Source of the DNA: a virus | IMG/VR virus record: IMGVR_UViG_3300036818_000028 | Span: 1 to 45,313 of that record | Length of the DNA stretch: 45,313 nt | Reading direction: 5' to 3' (one strand) | Shown: piece after piece, positions 32,751-39,021 of the stretch | Layout of the letters: each line of letters starts with the position of its first letter | How positions within the stretch are numbered: the first letter of the stretch is position 1 | Translations under genes and position numbers: made by a program | The notes under the pieces: model-generated | Database searches by the model: none | What the model saw: only the letters and a program-made list of their open reading frames with translations | What the model was told of the DNA's origin: nothing

Positions 32751-33772
32751 TGACATTTTATGGTTTAGATTGTAGTCGTTGGCAGGGTGCTGTAAACTAT
32801 GCAGCTCTTAAAGGGCATACATCTTTTATATTCTTTAAAGGTGGTGGTGGAGATGATGGATTATATGTAGACTCACAGTTTGCTAACAATCTTAAGGGCG
32901 CTAGGAATGCTGGCATACCTCATGGTATCTATTGGTTTGGTGGTTCACATGATGCTACTCAGGAAGCTAATTACTTTGTAGCTAACTGTTGCAAAAGCTT
33001 GTTACCAGGAGAAGTATTGGTATTAGATTGTGAAACATCTACTTCTATGAACCCAGTGTGGGCAAAGACTTTCTTAGATAGAGTGACTAAACTAGTGGGC
33101 TTTAAGCCCTTGGTGTATATGAGTGACAACGTTATTCTTACTCACAACTGGTCTGCTGTAGCTAATGCTAACTATGGGCTGTGGGCAGCAGACTATGCTG
33201 TACCACCTGCACATAATGTACCCTTGAAGTATTGGAGATTCTATGCATTCCAACAGTATTCAGACAATGCACATTTCCCTGGTATAAGTGGAGCAGTAGA
33301 TGCTGATGCATTTTTTGCTACATCTATGACAGATTTCTATAAATATGGTAAACCACATCCTGTAGCTCCTTCTATTAAGCCTGTAGTTAAGGTACCTGTG
33401 GTTGTTAAGGAACCAGTAACTACTGATATTGCTCCTAGTGTGGTAGTAGCACCCGTAGAACCCTATGTGACGCGCGTAGAGACCCCTCAGACCGTTTTAA
33501 ATGATAAAGTAGTACCAAGTACCACTACAACACAAAAACCAGCCACAGGGCTTCAGAATGGCTTAGAAAGCAAATCAATGAATCAACATGTATTAGATAT
33601 AGTTACTAAAGCGTTAAAGACTTTTGTACAAGCAGCTATTCCTTTGTGGGCAGCTACTAATTTTAGTGTAGGCAAAGATGTATTGCTTAGTGCATCAGCA
33701 GCAGGTATCAGTGCTGTATGGAACATGGCTATTAAACTAGAAGCAACTAGCTTGACAGACACCAAGCAGTAG
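32750..33772 (+). CDS. GH25 muramidase endolysin with holin-like C-terminus, 340 aa
   Basis: Cleaves the beta-1,4 bond in peptidoglycan. GH25 catalytic domain covers residues 1-200: GLDCSRWQGAVNY (first Asp), YIDSQFANNLKGARNAGIPH-like region, VLVLDCETS (catalytic Asp/Glu, about 97-105), NYGLWAADYAVPP and AVDADAF. A Pro/Val/Thr linker follows (210-270). Residues 278-328 (LDIVTKALKTFVQAAIPLWA, LSASAAGISAVWNMAIKL) are two hydrophobic helices that look like the core of r1t-type holins. No signal peptide. Confidence 0.88.
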   Translation: MTFYGLDCSRWQGAVNYAALKGHTSFIFFKGGGGDDGLYVDSQFANNLKGARNAGIPHGIYWFGGSHDATQEANYFVANCCKSLLPGEVLVLDCETSTSMNPVWAKTFLDRVTKLVGFKPLVYMSDNVILTHNWSAVANANYGLWAADYAVPPAHNVPLKYWRFYAFQQYSDNAHFPGISGAVDADAFFATSMTDFYKYGKPHPVAPSIKPVVKVPVVVKEPVTTDIAPSVVVAPVEPYVTRVETPQTVLNDKVVPSTTTTQKPATGLQNGLESKSMNQHVLDIVTKALKTFVQAAIPLWAATNFSVGKDVLLSASAAGISAVWNMAIKLEATSLTDTKQ

Positions 33773-33786
33773 AGGACAATATAACT

Positions 33787-33990
33787 ATGGTAAAAGTTAC
33801 ATTAAAATCAAAGAAACCAGGGCAAAAGAAAATAACTTTTAATAAAGGTGGTCTTCATGCCTCTACAGGTACACCAGCAGGGAAAAAGATACCTGCTAGT
33901 AAAATGAAAGCTGCTGCTTCTGGTAAGCTTGGTGCTAAAGCAAAAAAACAAGCACAATTTAAAAAGAATATACTTACTGGTAAAAAATAA
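33787..33990 (+). CDS. Small basic conserved phage protein, 67 aa
   Basis: MVKVTLKSKKPGQKKITFNK, then GGLHASTGTPAGKKIPASKM and GKLGAKAKKQAQFKKNILTG. The GGLH-[AS]-[ST]-[TN]-x-P-x-G-K-K-I-P motif and K-x-Q-A-x-F-x-K-N-[IV]-L-T-G ending define a common tiny phage family, likely virion-associated. AGAGGACAATATA precedes the start. Confidence 0.8.
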   Translation: MVKVTLKSKKPGQKKITFNKGGLHASTGTPAGKKIPASKMKAAASGKLGAKAKKQAQFKKNILTGKK

Positions 33991-34076
33991 TGGCAACACT
34001 TGAACAATCAATTAAAATAAAAAATTCAGGTAGTACAGATGCGCCTGGAAAAGAAAAACAAAATAGCGCAAGCTAA
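33990..34076 (+). CDS. 28-aa ORF
   Basis: MATLEQSIKIKNSGSTDAPG and KEKQNSAS. ATG overlaps the previous stop (TAATG). Polar, disordered. Coupling is the only support. Confidence 0.4.
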   Translation: MATLEQSIKIKNSGSTDAPGKEKQNSAS

Positions 34077-34089
34077 GAAAGGATTACAT

Positions 34090-34248
34090 ATGGCGGTTAA
34101 AAATTCTAACGGACATGCTGTTACTAATATGGCAGGGCAACATCACCAAGACACAGTTGCAGCACAACCACAGTTTATGCCTACCCAAGGCCCAGCAGAC
34201 CATGGTGGCATGAGTAAAAAAAAAGTCAAGTTCCCACCGGCCAAGTGA
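34090..34248 (+). CDS. His/Gln-rich small protein, 52 aa
   Basis: MAVKNSNGHAVTNMAGQHHQ to the basic end GGMSKKKVKFPPAK. AAAGGATTACAT gives the ATG at 34090 a good ribosome site; an upstream in-frame ATG at 34039 lies in the previous gene. No family recognised. Confidence 0.5.
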   Translation: MAVKNSNGHAVTNMAGQHHQDTVAAQPQFMPTQGPADHGGMSKKKVKFPPAK

Positions 34249-34343
34249 CCTCACAAACACTCTCAACGCAGTATCAGAACCAGCAACCTCTGTCTAATAA
34301 CCCTCCTTCCAATGCGTTTAGTTATCCTGGCGGCGTGGTATAA
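34245..34343 (+). CDS. 32-aa Pro/Gln/Asn-rich ORF
   Basis: GTG start overlaps the previous TGA (GTGA). MTSQTLSTQYQNQQPLSNNP, ending PGGVV. No Shine-Dalgarno, only coupling; low complexity. Confidence 0.35.
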   Translation: MTSQTLSTQYQNQQPLSNNPPSNAFSYPGGVV

Positions 34344-34360
34344 GAAAAGAATATAATTAA

Positions 34361-34423
34361 ATGGAATTACTACTATTCATACTGGTATGTCTAGTATTAT
34401 TTCTTTTATTAAGGGATGTATAA
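34361..34423 (+). CDS. 20-aa hydrophobic peptide
   Basis: MELLLFILVCLVLFLLLRDV, one complete transmembrane helix, with TAATG overlap into the next membrane protein gene. May be a real small membrane peptide or a coupling leader. Confidence 0.35.
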   Translation: MELLLFILVCLVLFLLLRDV

Positions 34424-34605
34424 TGTTTAGTTTATTTTTGTTAGCGCTTTATGTATTTCTACAAGCAGCAGTCTATTTAAATTGGATTGCTGTAGCATCT
34501 AAACTACTAGGTGTAGTAGGAATGGCATTTGTTGTTGTAGTTATTGTAGAGAGTCTTTTGTGGGTAGGTAATAGACATCCTATCTGGCGTAATCCTCGGA
34601 CATAA
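34423..34605 (+). CDS. Small membrane protein, 60 aa
   Basis: Two hydrophobic segments (FSLFLLALYVFLQAAVYLNW; LLGVVGMAFVVVVIVESLLW) separated by a short loop, a holin-like class II topology. ATG at 34423 overlaps the previous stop; an in-frame ATG at 34387 lies within the preceding peptide gene. It ends inside the convergent minus-strand gene (26-bp overlap). Last gene of the late strand. Confidence 0.55.
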   Translation: MFSLFLLALYVFLQAAVYLNWIAVASKLLGVVGMAFVVVVIVESLLWVGNRHPIWRNPRT

Positions 34606-34921
34606 GAAGCACTTGGCAAGTATCTAATTTTCTTTCTAATAGGTCTTTAACTATACCTAGCATTTCGTAATCTTTTTCTATGACTGCTACTGATGCATCC
34701 ATAAAGGTTTTACGGTCTAGCTCTGTTTTGTCTTTCTCTTTAGGCCATAGCATTTTAGCACGTTTTTCGTGTAATAGTTGCAGCCAATTAACATAATCTT
34801 CTGCTACGTCATACATGCAGTCAATTATTTTTTGTATATGTCTTGGTATAGCGCCTACAGGTATTGGTTGTCTTAATATTTCTCCGGCTCTGTTTATACT
34901 AGAAGGTTGTTTATAATCCAT
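34580..34921 (-). CDS. Hypothetical protein, 113 aa
   Basis: MDYKQPSSINRAGEILRQPI, then helical (IQKIIDCMYDVAEDYVNWLQ; TFMDASVAVIEKDYEMLGIV). Its ATG lies 6 nt after a consensus TATAAT, so it should be leaderless. No family recognised. Convergent with the late operon end. Confidence 0.65.
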   Translation of the reverse strand: MDYKQPSSINRAGEILRQPIPVGAIPRHIQKIIDCMYDVAEDYVNWLQLLHEKRAKMLWPKEKDKTELDRKTFMDASVAVIEKDYEMLGIVKDLLERKLDTCQVLLMSEDYAR

Positions 34922-34956
34922 TACTATATTATACTACTGTTATGAGTATTTTACAA
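34907..34956. promoter_or_regulatory. Overlapping divergent promoters, both predicted leaderless
   Basis: Plus: TTGTTT (34907-34912), 17 bp, TATACT (34930-34935), ATG at 34942. Minus: TTGTAA (34956-34951), 17 bp, TATAAT (34933-34928), ATG at 34921. The two -10 boxes overlap by four bases, so the promoters must exclude each other. Confidence 0.75.
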
Positions 34957-35268
34957 AACGAACAGCTTAGTCCTCGTGAGCACCTACTGTTAGAGAACGA
35001 AAAAGAGCAGAATAGATTGTCAAGAGAACATGCACTAGAATTAAAGCATTTAGAGATAGAACTACAAAGAAGCCGCTTAGTATTAGAGAATGAGATAAGA
35101 AAGACAGAGATGAAATGGCAGCAAGTCTTTAAGCTACCTATGGCTATAATAAAGCTACCCGTCATGTTATTATTCGGGGTAGCTGTGGTTGCATCTTATA
35201 TTACCAAACACGAAATTAAATCTCGTTCGTTCTGGCAATTTATGCTTGATAGAAAATATATAGATTAA
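34942..35268 (+). CDS. Coiled-coil membrane-anchored protein, 108 aa
   Basis: Residues 5-60 are a highly charged coil (LSPREHLLLENEKEQNRLSR; LEIELQRSRLVLENEIRKTE), followed by a transmembrane segment near 70-90 (MAIIKLPVMLLFGVAVVASY) and a basic tail. Predicted leaderless. Lone plus-strand gene among minus-strand ones. Function unknown. Confidence 0.65.
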   Translation: MSILQNEQLSPREHLLLENEKEQNRLSREHALELKHLEIELQRSRLVLENEIRKTEMKWQQVFKLPMAIIKLPVMLLFGVAVVASYITKHEIKSRSFWQFMLDRKYID

Positions 35269-35375
35269 ACTATTTTATATTGTTTTTTCTTTGTATATAT
35301 ATAGTATAGTTTAAAGTCTTTTAGACTATCATATGTATTCAAAATTAGCGACCAACAGGTGGCAGAGTGTCGCAA
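35265..35375 (-). CDS. Doubtful 36-aa ORF or gene remnant
   Basis: TTG at 35375 follows AGAAGGGATAA. The 17 bp at 35374-35390 (AATTATCCCTTCTATAA on plus) recur exactly at 36447-36463, the ribosome site of the 67-aa gene, so this looks like a copied start region. The short basic product (ends YTKKKQYKIV) has no recognised family. Confidence 0.2.
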   Translation of the reverse strand: MRHSATCWSLILNTYDSLKDFKLYYIYTKKKQYKIV

Positions 35376-35401
35376 TTATCCCTTCTATAAGTTTTACTTA
35401 T

Positions 35402-35414
35402 GCGTGTCTCACGC
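35402..35414 (-). terminator. Hairpin at the end of the glutaredoxin gene
   Basis: GCGTG-TCT-CACGC, perfect 5-bp stem overlapping the stop codon, without a clear U tract. May be an RNA 3-prime stabiliser rather than a terminator. Confidence 0.35.
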
Positions 35415-35642
35415 TATAGTTTGTAAGGCTGCATTAATCTTGGGTAATTGCCAGCCTACTATTACTTCTTTTCCTATAACAGTTATTGGTACGGTCAGTG
35501 CTCCAGATATATCATAAGCTTCTTTTCTATACCCAGGAGATATATCCATATTATATTCTTCATATATATGCCCTCTAGATTTTAAATACTTTTTAACTAA
35601 TGCGCAAAATGCGCAGCTATTTGTTGTATAAACTCTTATCAT
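35409..35642 (-). CDS. Glutaredoxin/NrdH-like thioredoxin-fold protein, 77 aa
   Basis: Small redox protein. IRVYTTNSCAFCALVKKYLK carries the C-x-x-C active site (CAFC, residues 10-13); ALTVPITVIGKEVIVGW has the cis-Pro (TVP) and glutathione-binding G. Length is typical of glutaredoxin/NrdH. In phages these usually serve ribonucleotide reductase, but no reductase gene is present here, so it would act on host enzymes. Overlaps the NinG gene by four bases. Confidence 0.9.
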   Translation of the reverse strand: MIRVYTTNSCAFCALVKKYLKSRGHIYEEYNMDISPGYRKEAYDISGALTVPITVIGKEVIVGWQLPKINAALQTIA

Positions 35643-36091
35643 ACGTTCAGACCTAATGGATGTTCTTTATAGAATTTAATATATTCCTTTGCGTCATCTA
35701 TTACTTGTTGTAGCTCACCTATAGTGAATTTGTGTTCTTGTTTTGATTCTTTGTGTAGTTCAGCAGCAGTTCCTTCTCCGTACTTTTGGTCTATTTTCAT
35801 AGCGTAAACATATTGTTGGCCATGTCTTACTACGTTGCATTGATAACATTGAGCATTTGTATTCATTTCTGAATACCTCAGTATAGTAGAGGAGCGAGAA
35901 ATAAAATGTCCACATTGCATTTTAGAGTATGGTAGCCATTTACCACAAGTTATACATTCAGTAAACCATTGCCCGTTACGATAATCGCCGTCCCTATATC
36001 GTATATACTGGCTCCAATAAGCGTCTGCTATTCCTTTTAATTTTGAGACTGATTGTTTTACTTTTAAATTGGTTGTATTTCTTTGTACCAT
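35639..36091 (-). CDS. ninG: NinG/Rap-like recombination nuclease, 150 aa
   Basis: Matches lambda NinG (Rap): YWSQYIRYRDGDYRNGQWFT, ECITCGKWLPYSKMQCGHFI, NTNAQCYQCNVVRHGQQYVY, and KIDQKYGEGTAAELH. C-x2-C and C-x2-C pairs bind zinc around an HNH-like GH(F/Y)-x-S-R core. Lambda Rap resolves branched recombination intermediates. Gene order with the SSB-like and RecB-like genes suggests a recombination module. Confidence 0.9.
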   Translation of the reverse strand: MVQRNTTNLKVKQSVSKLKGIADAYWSQYIRYRDGDYRNGQWFTECITCGKWLPYSKMQCGHFISRSSTILRYSEMNTNAQCYQCNVVRHGQQYVYAMKIDQKYGEGTAAELHKESKQEHKFTIGELQQVIDDAKEYIKFYKEHPLGLNV

Positions 36092-36194
36092 ATATTATTC
36101 CTAAAAGTGACCATACTACTAGTCCGAAATATCCTAGTGGTTGCGAGTCTTTCCAAAACTCAGTCATAAATTGATAAAGTGAAGTTTGATACAT
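35994..36194 (-). CDS. Small membrane protein overlapping ninG, 66 aa
   Basis: ATG at 36194 has AGGAAACAAAA upstream. A transmembrane segment at 20-37 (LGYFGLVVWSLLGIIYGTKK). The last 98 nt overlap the start of ninG in another frame. The membrane part is non-overlapping and reads well; the basic tail may be accidental. Confidence 0.5.
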   Translation of the reverse strand: MYQTSLYQFMTEFWKDSQPLGYFGLVVWSLLGIIYGTKKYNQFKSKTISLKIKRNSRRLLEPVYTI

Positions 36195-36242
36195 TTTTGT
36201 TTCCTGTTACGGTGGTCTGATTAAATTTATATTCATAGGCGA

Positions 36243-36446
36243 TTAGCGAGAATTAGTTTTGGATTCAGATTCAATATTTTTAATAATTTCTGTAATCTTT
36301 TTCTTGGATTCCCGCAACGCGTTAAGGGCTAAATATCCTTCTAAATTATCAAAATCACCATACATATATGCATCTGTATTTGTAATAAGTAAAAATAATT
36401 TACTTTTTAACAGCGCCTTAGACGCTAGGAGTTTTGATTTGTTCAT
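36243..36446 (-). CDS. Hypothetical helical protein, 67 aa
   Basis: ATG behind AGAAGGGATAATT. MNKSKLLASKALLKSKLFLL, then a D-F-D-N-L-E-G-Y-L-A-L segment and a Lys-rich C-terminal helix (KKKITEIIKNIESESK). No family recognised. A terminator-like hairpin separates it from the upstream gene. Confidence 0.6.
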   Translation of the reverse strand: MNKSKLLASKALLKSKLFLLITNTDAYMYGDFDNLEGYLALNALRESKKKITEIIKNIESESKTNSR

Positions 36447-36463
36447 AATTATCCCTTCTATAA

Positions 36464-36479
36464 AAAACCTTACGGTTTT
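36464..36479 (-). terminator. Terminator-like hairpin
   Basis: Minus strand AAAACC-GTAA-GGTTTT-TTATAG: perfect 6-bp stem merging into U residues. Usable in both directions. Confidence 0.55.
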
Positions 36480-36489
36480 CTAAGCTCAA

Positions 36490-36702
36490 TTATACATCAA
36501 TATTTTCGCTGTTAACACTATCTTCTGACATAATAACTACAAAAACTTGATTCATTAATTCTTGTGTTAACTTTCCAACAACATTACCGTCCAGTTCTTG
36601 AGTAATAAGTTTGACTTCCCAAGTCCTGTCACTCTTAGATTTAAGATTAGTCAATTGTGCTGATAGTACTACTTTCAATTTGTTACCATTTCTTTCAGTC
36701 AA
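36490..36702 (-). CDS. Hypothetical protein, 70 aa
   Basis: MTERNGNKLKVVLSAQLTNL, then RTWEVKLITQELDGNVVGKL: beta-strand rich, ending acidic. Overlaps the upstream gene by eight bases. No family recognised. Confidence 0.6.
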   Translation of the reverse strand: MTERNGNKLKVVLSAQLTNLKSKSDRTWEVKLITQELDGNVVGKLTQELMNQVFVVIMSEDSVNSENIDV

Positions 36703-36976
36703 TTACTGGCAGTCCTCTAACAAATCTATCAACATCATCTATGTAGTAAGCTGGTTCATTGCCTATCATTGAAATAGTCTGACCTATTATAAAATCTTGG
36801 AACGCTGCGAACTGATAGTAATTCATCTTGTGCTGTAATTCGTTGTGCATTACACATTCAGCGCCCTTATACATTTTTCGTCTGCCCTTCTCATACTCAT
36901 AGGTGATTAATCTTACTGTTGTAAAATCATGTATATGCAATGGTTTCTTTTTTTTTCTATTGACTGGTTGTATCAT
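36695..36976 (-). CDS. Hypothetical protein, 93 aa
   Basis: Basic N-terminus (MIQPVNRKKKKPLHIHDFTT), then TVRLITYEYEKGRRKMYKGA and NYYQFAAFQDFIIGQTISMI, mixed alpha/beta. Start lies inside the end of the 49-aa gene. No family recognised. Confidence 0.6.
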   Translation of the reverse strand: MIQPVNRKKKKPLHIHDFTTVRLITYEYEKGRRKMYKGAECVMHNELQHKMNYYQFAAFQDFIIGQTISMIGNEPAYYIDDVDRFVRGLPVID

Positions 36977-37106
36977 TTGGATGCTTCTTTACGTGCTTTA
37001 ATTGTTTACGTTTACGATTGATTTCAGTGATTACACGTTGCTCTGCAAGCTTATCTTTTTTAGATTGCGTTCTTTTATTGCGTGATAGTTTAGATTGCCC
37101 AGTCAA
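36957..37106 (-). CDS. Very basic 49-aa protein with TTG start
   Basis: Too short for most gene callers. TTG at 37106 follows AAGAGGTAGAACAAA. Product MTGQSKLSRNKRTQSKKDKL, then RVITEINRKRKQLKHVKKHP: net positive charge suggests nucleic acid binding. It fills the 113-bp gap between its neighbours and overlaps both (17 nt with the SSB-like gene, 20 nt with the 93-aa gene). Confidence 0.55.
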   Translation of the reverse strand: MTGQSKLSRNKRTQSKKDKLAEQRVITEINRKRKQLKHVKKHPNDTTSQ

Positions 37107-37554
37107 TTTGTTCTACCTCTTTTTTAAGGTTTTCTACTTCTTCGTTTACGGGTATAGTTTTGCCTGCCTGCAAATTGCTTGAGGCTTCGCTAACTATAGC
37201 TATTAGTTCATGATATTTGTTAGCATCTACCTTATCAACACCTACATTTTCGATTATTGCTACAAGCAAGTCTTTAGCATAGGCAGTGTACATAGTTCTA
37301 TCATCTTTAGATGCGCTAGATTGTGCGCTTTTAGGTGTAAAATCTTTCTTAAATTTAGCACCATATTCTCCATTCATATCTATTGTACCCTGTAGCACGT
37401 CACCCATTTTAGGGGCAGGAGTAGTAAACTTTTGTGCTATTTCTACTATAGTATCACCGCTTTCATTGAACCTGACTTTGTAGGCTTTCATTTGTCCATA
37501 AGCAGTAGTATATTCGCGCACATCTTGAGCTACTGAATTAATTGTATAGTTCAT
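37090..37554 (-). CDS. OB-fold-like single-stranded DNA-binding candidate, 154 aa
   Basis: MNYTINSVAQDVREYTTAYG, QMKAYKVRFNESGDTIVEIA, PAPKMGDVLQGTIDMNGEYG, AKFKKDF: five-strand barrel pattern with a Y-G-x-M-K-A-Y-K-V start and Y-G-x-K-F-K-K end, as in short OB-fold DNA-binding proteins of phages. The C-terminal half is helical and ends acidic (EVEQIDWAI), like SSB tails that recruit partners. Neighbours are a RecB-like nuclease and NinG. Confidence 0.55.
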   Translation of the reverse strand: MNYTINSVAQDVREYTTAYGQMKAYKVRFNESGDTIVEIAQKFTTPAPKMGDVLQGTIDMNGEYGAKFKKDFTPKSAQSSASKDDRTMYTAYAKDLLVAIIENVGVDKVDANKYHELIAIVSEASSNLQAGKTIPVNEEVENLKKEVEQIDWAI

Positions 37555-37569
37555 ACCTTCTTATTTCCA

Positions 37570-37636
37570 TTCTAACGCACATAGAGGTACCTTAGAGCCG
37601 TTTTAATACAAAAGATGAGTCTAAGTACGTCTTTAA
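37570..37636. repeat. 67-bp non-coding element, copy B
   Basis: Aligns without gaps to 44491-44557 (46 of 67 positions identical by hand count), sharing TTCTAA, CAC, TAGA, CGTTTTAATA, AAAAGA, GAGT and CTTTAA. This copy folds well: 37587-37596 pairs with 37620-37628 with one bulge, enclosing CGTTTT/AAAAGATG. It lies just upstream of the SSB-like gene on the minus strand. Confidence 0.55.
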
Positions 37637-37648
37637 TATTTTATCGCC

Positions 37649-37735
37649 TTATTTAATGTTTTGTAAGCTATCTTTTATGCTTCTTAATAAATTAATTACT
37701 GTATCTAGTTTAGCTACTACTTTGTCATCATTCAT
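37649..37735 (-). CDS. 28-aa helical ORF
   Basis: ATG overlaps the stop of the RecB-like gene and has GAGG upstream. MNDDKVVAKLDTVINLLRSI, ending KDSLQNIK: an amphipathic helix. Coupling and ribosome site support it. Confidence 0.45.
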   Translation of the reverse strand: MNDDKVVAKLDTVINLLRSIKDSLQNIK

Positions 37736-38466
37736 AATGCCTCGCAACATTCTTTATTAATTATTTTTCCGGTCTTACTCTTGTATCTGCTTTCAGGTAC
37801 GCCGTAACAACAGTAACCTACTTTCCAGTCCTTACACTCGCAATCCGGCGAAATGTTATTTTCTAAACAATGGTTCATATATTTACATCTATCAGTCACT
37901 TCTGTCACGATATCAGGAGTTAATTGAACTGTTGTAATTTTTCCTACATATCCATCATTCTTAGATATATAAGCTAGTTTAGCCTCTTTGACATCGTAGC
38001 CATTTAGATTAGCAAGGATGATATAACATGCCTGTTGAATTATATAGTCGTGTTCTTCTTTTAATTCATCATATTTACCACTTCTGATTTGGTTCTGTAT
38101 ATACCAAAACCATTTACTATTTTGGGTTTTGGAATCCCATATTTCCCACTGGTCGTTGTTCTTTACTAGGAAATCACATGTACCACCTAGATTTAAACCA
38201 GAGTCGTAAAATGGTACCTGTATTTGATAATCAGTACCACTCCATTCTAAAGCGTTTTCCCATAGTTTTTCCCACAAGAAGCCTACCTGAAAGTTTAATA
38301 ATGCTTTAGCACTAGGGGGAGTAGTTTGTTTAACACCTTTAATTTTATAATAATGTACTCTAGGACAACCGCCAAGAGATGACGGCGAAAGGTGTTTATA
38401 TTGCTTTGGGGGTAAATTAGATACCCATTCCTCTAATAACGTTGTGATCTGTAGTCCATCTGACAT
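37732..38466 (-). CDS. Cas4/RecB-like PD-(D/E)XK nuclease, 244 aa
   Basis: Exonuclease fold: HLSPSSLGGCPRVHYYKIKG (first helix with the first Cys), LNLGGTCDFLV (motif II, G-x-x-D), QWEIWDSKT (motif III, E-x-K variant: D-S-K), then IIQQACYIILANLNGY (motif QxxxY). Cysteines at GGCPR and at CECKDWKVGYCC near the C-terminus match the spacing used for the 4Fe-4S cluster of Cas4/AddB enzymes. No cas genes or CRISPR array are present, so a replication/recombination role is likely. Predicted leaderless. Confidence 0.8.
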   Translation of the reverse strand: MSDGLQITTLLEEWVSNLPPKQYKHLSPSSLGGCPRVHYYKIKGVKQTTPPSAKALLNFQVGFLWEKLWENALEWSGTDYQIQVPFYDSGLNLGGTCDFLVKNNDQWEIWDSKTQNSKWFWYIQNQIRSGKYDELKEEHDYIIQQACYIILANLNGYDVKEAKLAYISKNDGYVGKITTVQLTPDIVTEVTDRCKYMNHCLENNISPDCECKDWKVGYCCYGVPESRYKSKTGKIINKECCEAL

Positions 38467-38475
38467 AGTGTATCT

Positions 38476-38552
38476 ATTGTAGCACAGACATGATTTACTG
38501 TCAAGTATATTTTACATAAAGCGTTGACTATTTGTTACTGATGTGCTAGACT
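38476..38552. promoter_or_regulatory. Divergent promoter pair, both predicted leaderless
   Basis: Minus: TTGACA (38504-38499), 17 bp, TACAAT (38481-38476), ATG at 38466. Plus: TTGACT (38524-38529), 17 bp, TAGACT (38547-38552), ATG at 38559. The -35 boxes are 19 bp apart, so a single regulator between them could control both. Confidence 0.75.
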
Positions 38553-38558
38553 TCTTGT

Positions 38559-38753
38559 ATGCCACAATGGAATAAGCCACCCTGTAAAGCACGTCATTCA
38601 ATCCAAAAAGAGATTAATAGTATTTGGGTTAAAGAAAACAGGTCTAAGGGTATTAAAATGACCTCTGAATGGCGTTACGCTGTATATCTAGAACTAAAAA
38701 AACGCTCTAATCGGTGGTGCGACTCAAAGACGGGTGAGTGCGCTTGCTACTGA
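38559..38753 (+). CDS. Small Cys-containing protein, 64 aa
   Basis: MPQWNKPPCKARHSIQKEIN, then TSEWRYAVYLELKKRSNRWC and C-terminal CACY. Predicted leaderless; its end overlaps the convergent HTH gene by 47 bp. No family recognised; four cysteines and a basic character hint at a metal-bound nucleic acid binder. Confidence 0.5.
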   Translation: MPQWNKPPCKARHSIQKEINSIWVKENRSKGIKMTSEWRYAVYLELKKRSNRWCDSKTGECACY

Positions 38754-38919
38754 TAGAGGTGTTATAAAGTTCTTGGTTTCTTTTTATACAGGCGTATATG
38801 CTTTGTCTAGTTGTTTGACACATAGACGCTATTTCAGGGATAGAGAAGTTTTGATAAAGTAAGAATAATATATATTTATCAAAACTCTCTAAGTTTCGCA
38901 ATGTTTTAATATAATCCAT
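38707..38919 (-). CDS. Small helix-turn-helix protein, 70 aa
   Basis: MDYIKTLRNLESFDKYILFL, then NFSIPEIASMCQTTRQSIYA as a helix-turn-helix (sigma70 region 4 or RinA-like) and a polar tail. Predicted leaderless, with an inverted repeat just upstream that could be its own operator. Probable transcription regulator. Confidence 0.65.
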   Translation of the reverse strand: MDYIKTLRNLESFDKYILFLLYQNFSIPEIASMCQTTRQSIYACIKRNQELYNTSISSKRTHPSLSRTTD

Positions 38920-38925
38920 TCAAAT

Positions 38926-38954
38926 ATATTATTATAATTGTACATAATTGTCAA
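38926..38954 (-). promoter_or_regulatory. Promoter of HTH gene, predicted leaderless
   Basis: TTGACA (38954-38949), 17-bp spacer, TAATAT (38931-38926); ATG at 38919 begins 7 nt after the -10 box. Confidence 0.7.
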
Positions 38955-38961
38955 CCTATTT

Positions 38962-38981
38962 TTACACAATCGGTTGTGTAA
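38962..38981. promoter_or_regulatory. Operator-like inverted repeat
   Basis: TTACACAA-TCGG-TTGTGTAA, perfect 8-bp arms, seven bases from the -35 box of the HTH gene and 40 bp after the stop of the amidoligase operon. As RNA it could also act as a weak terminator, but no U tract follows. Confidence 0.55.
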
Positions 38982-39021
38982 GTGTCCATGTTCGGTTAGG
39001 ATTTTGTATTAATTGTACAGC

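Noticed and set aside
37732-38466. Cas4 as a sign of a phage CRISPR system
   Set aside because: No array, no cas1/cas2 and no other Cas protein; stand-alone Cas4-like nucleases are common in phages.
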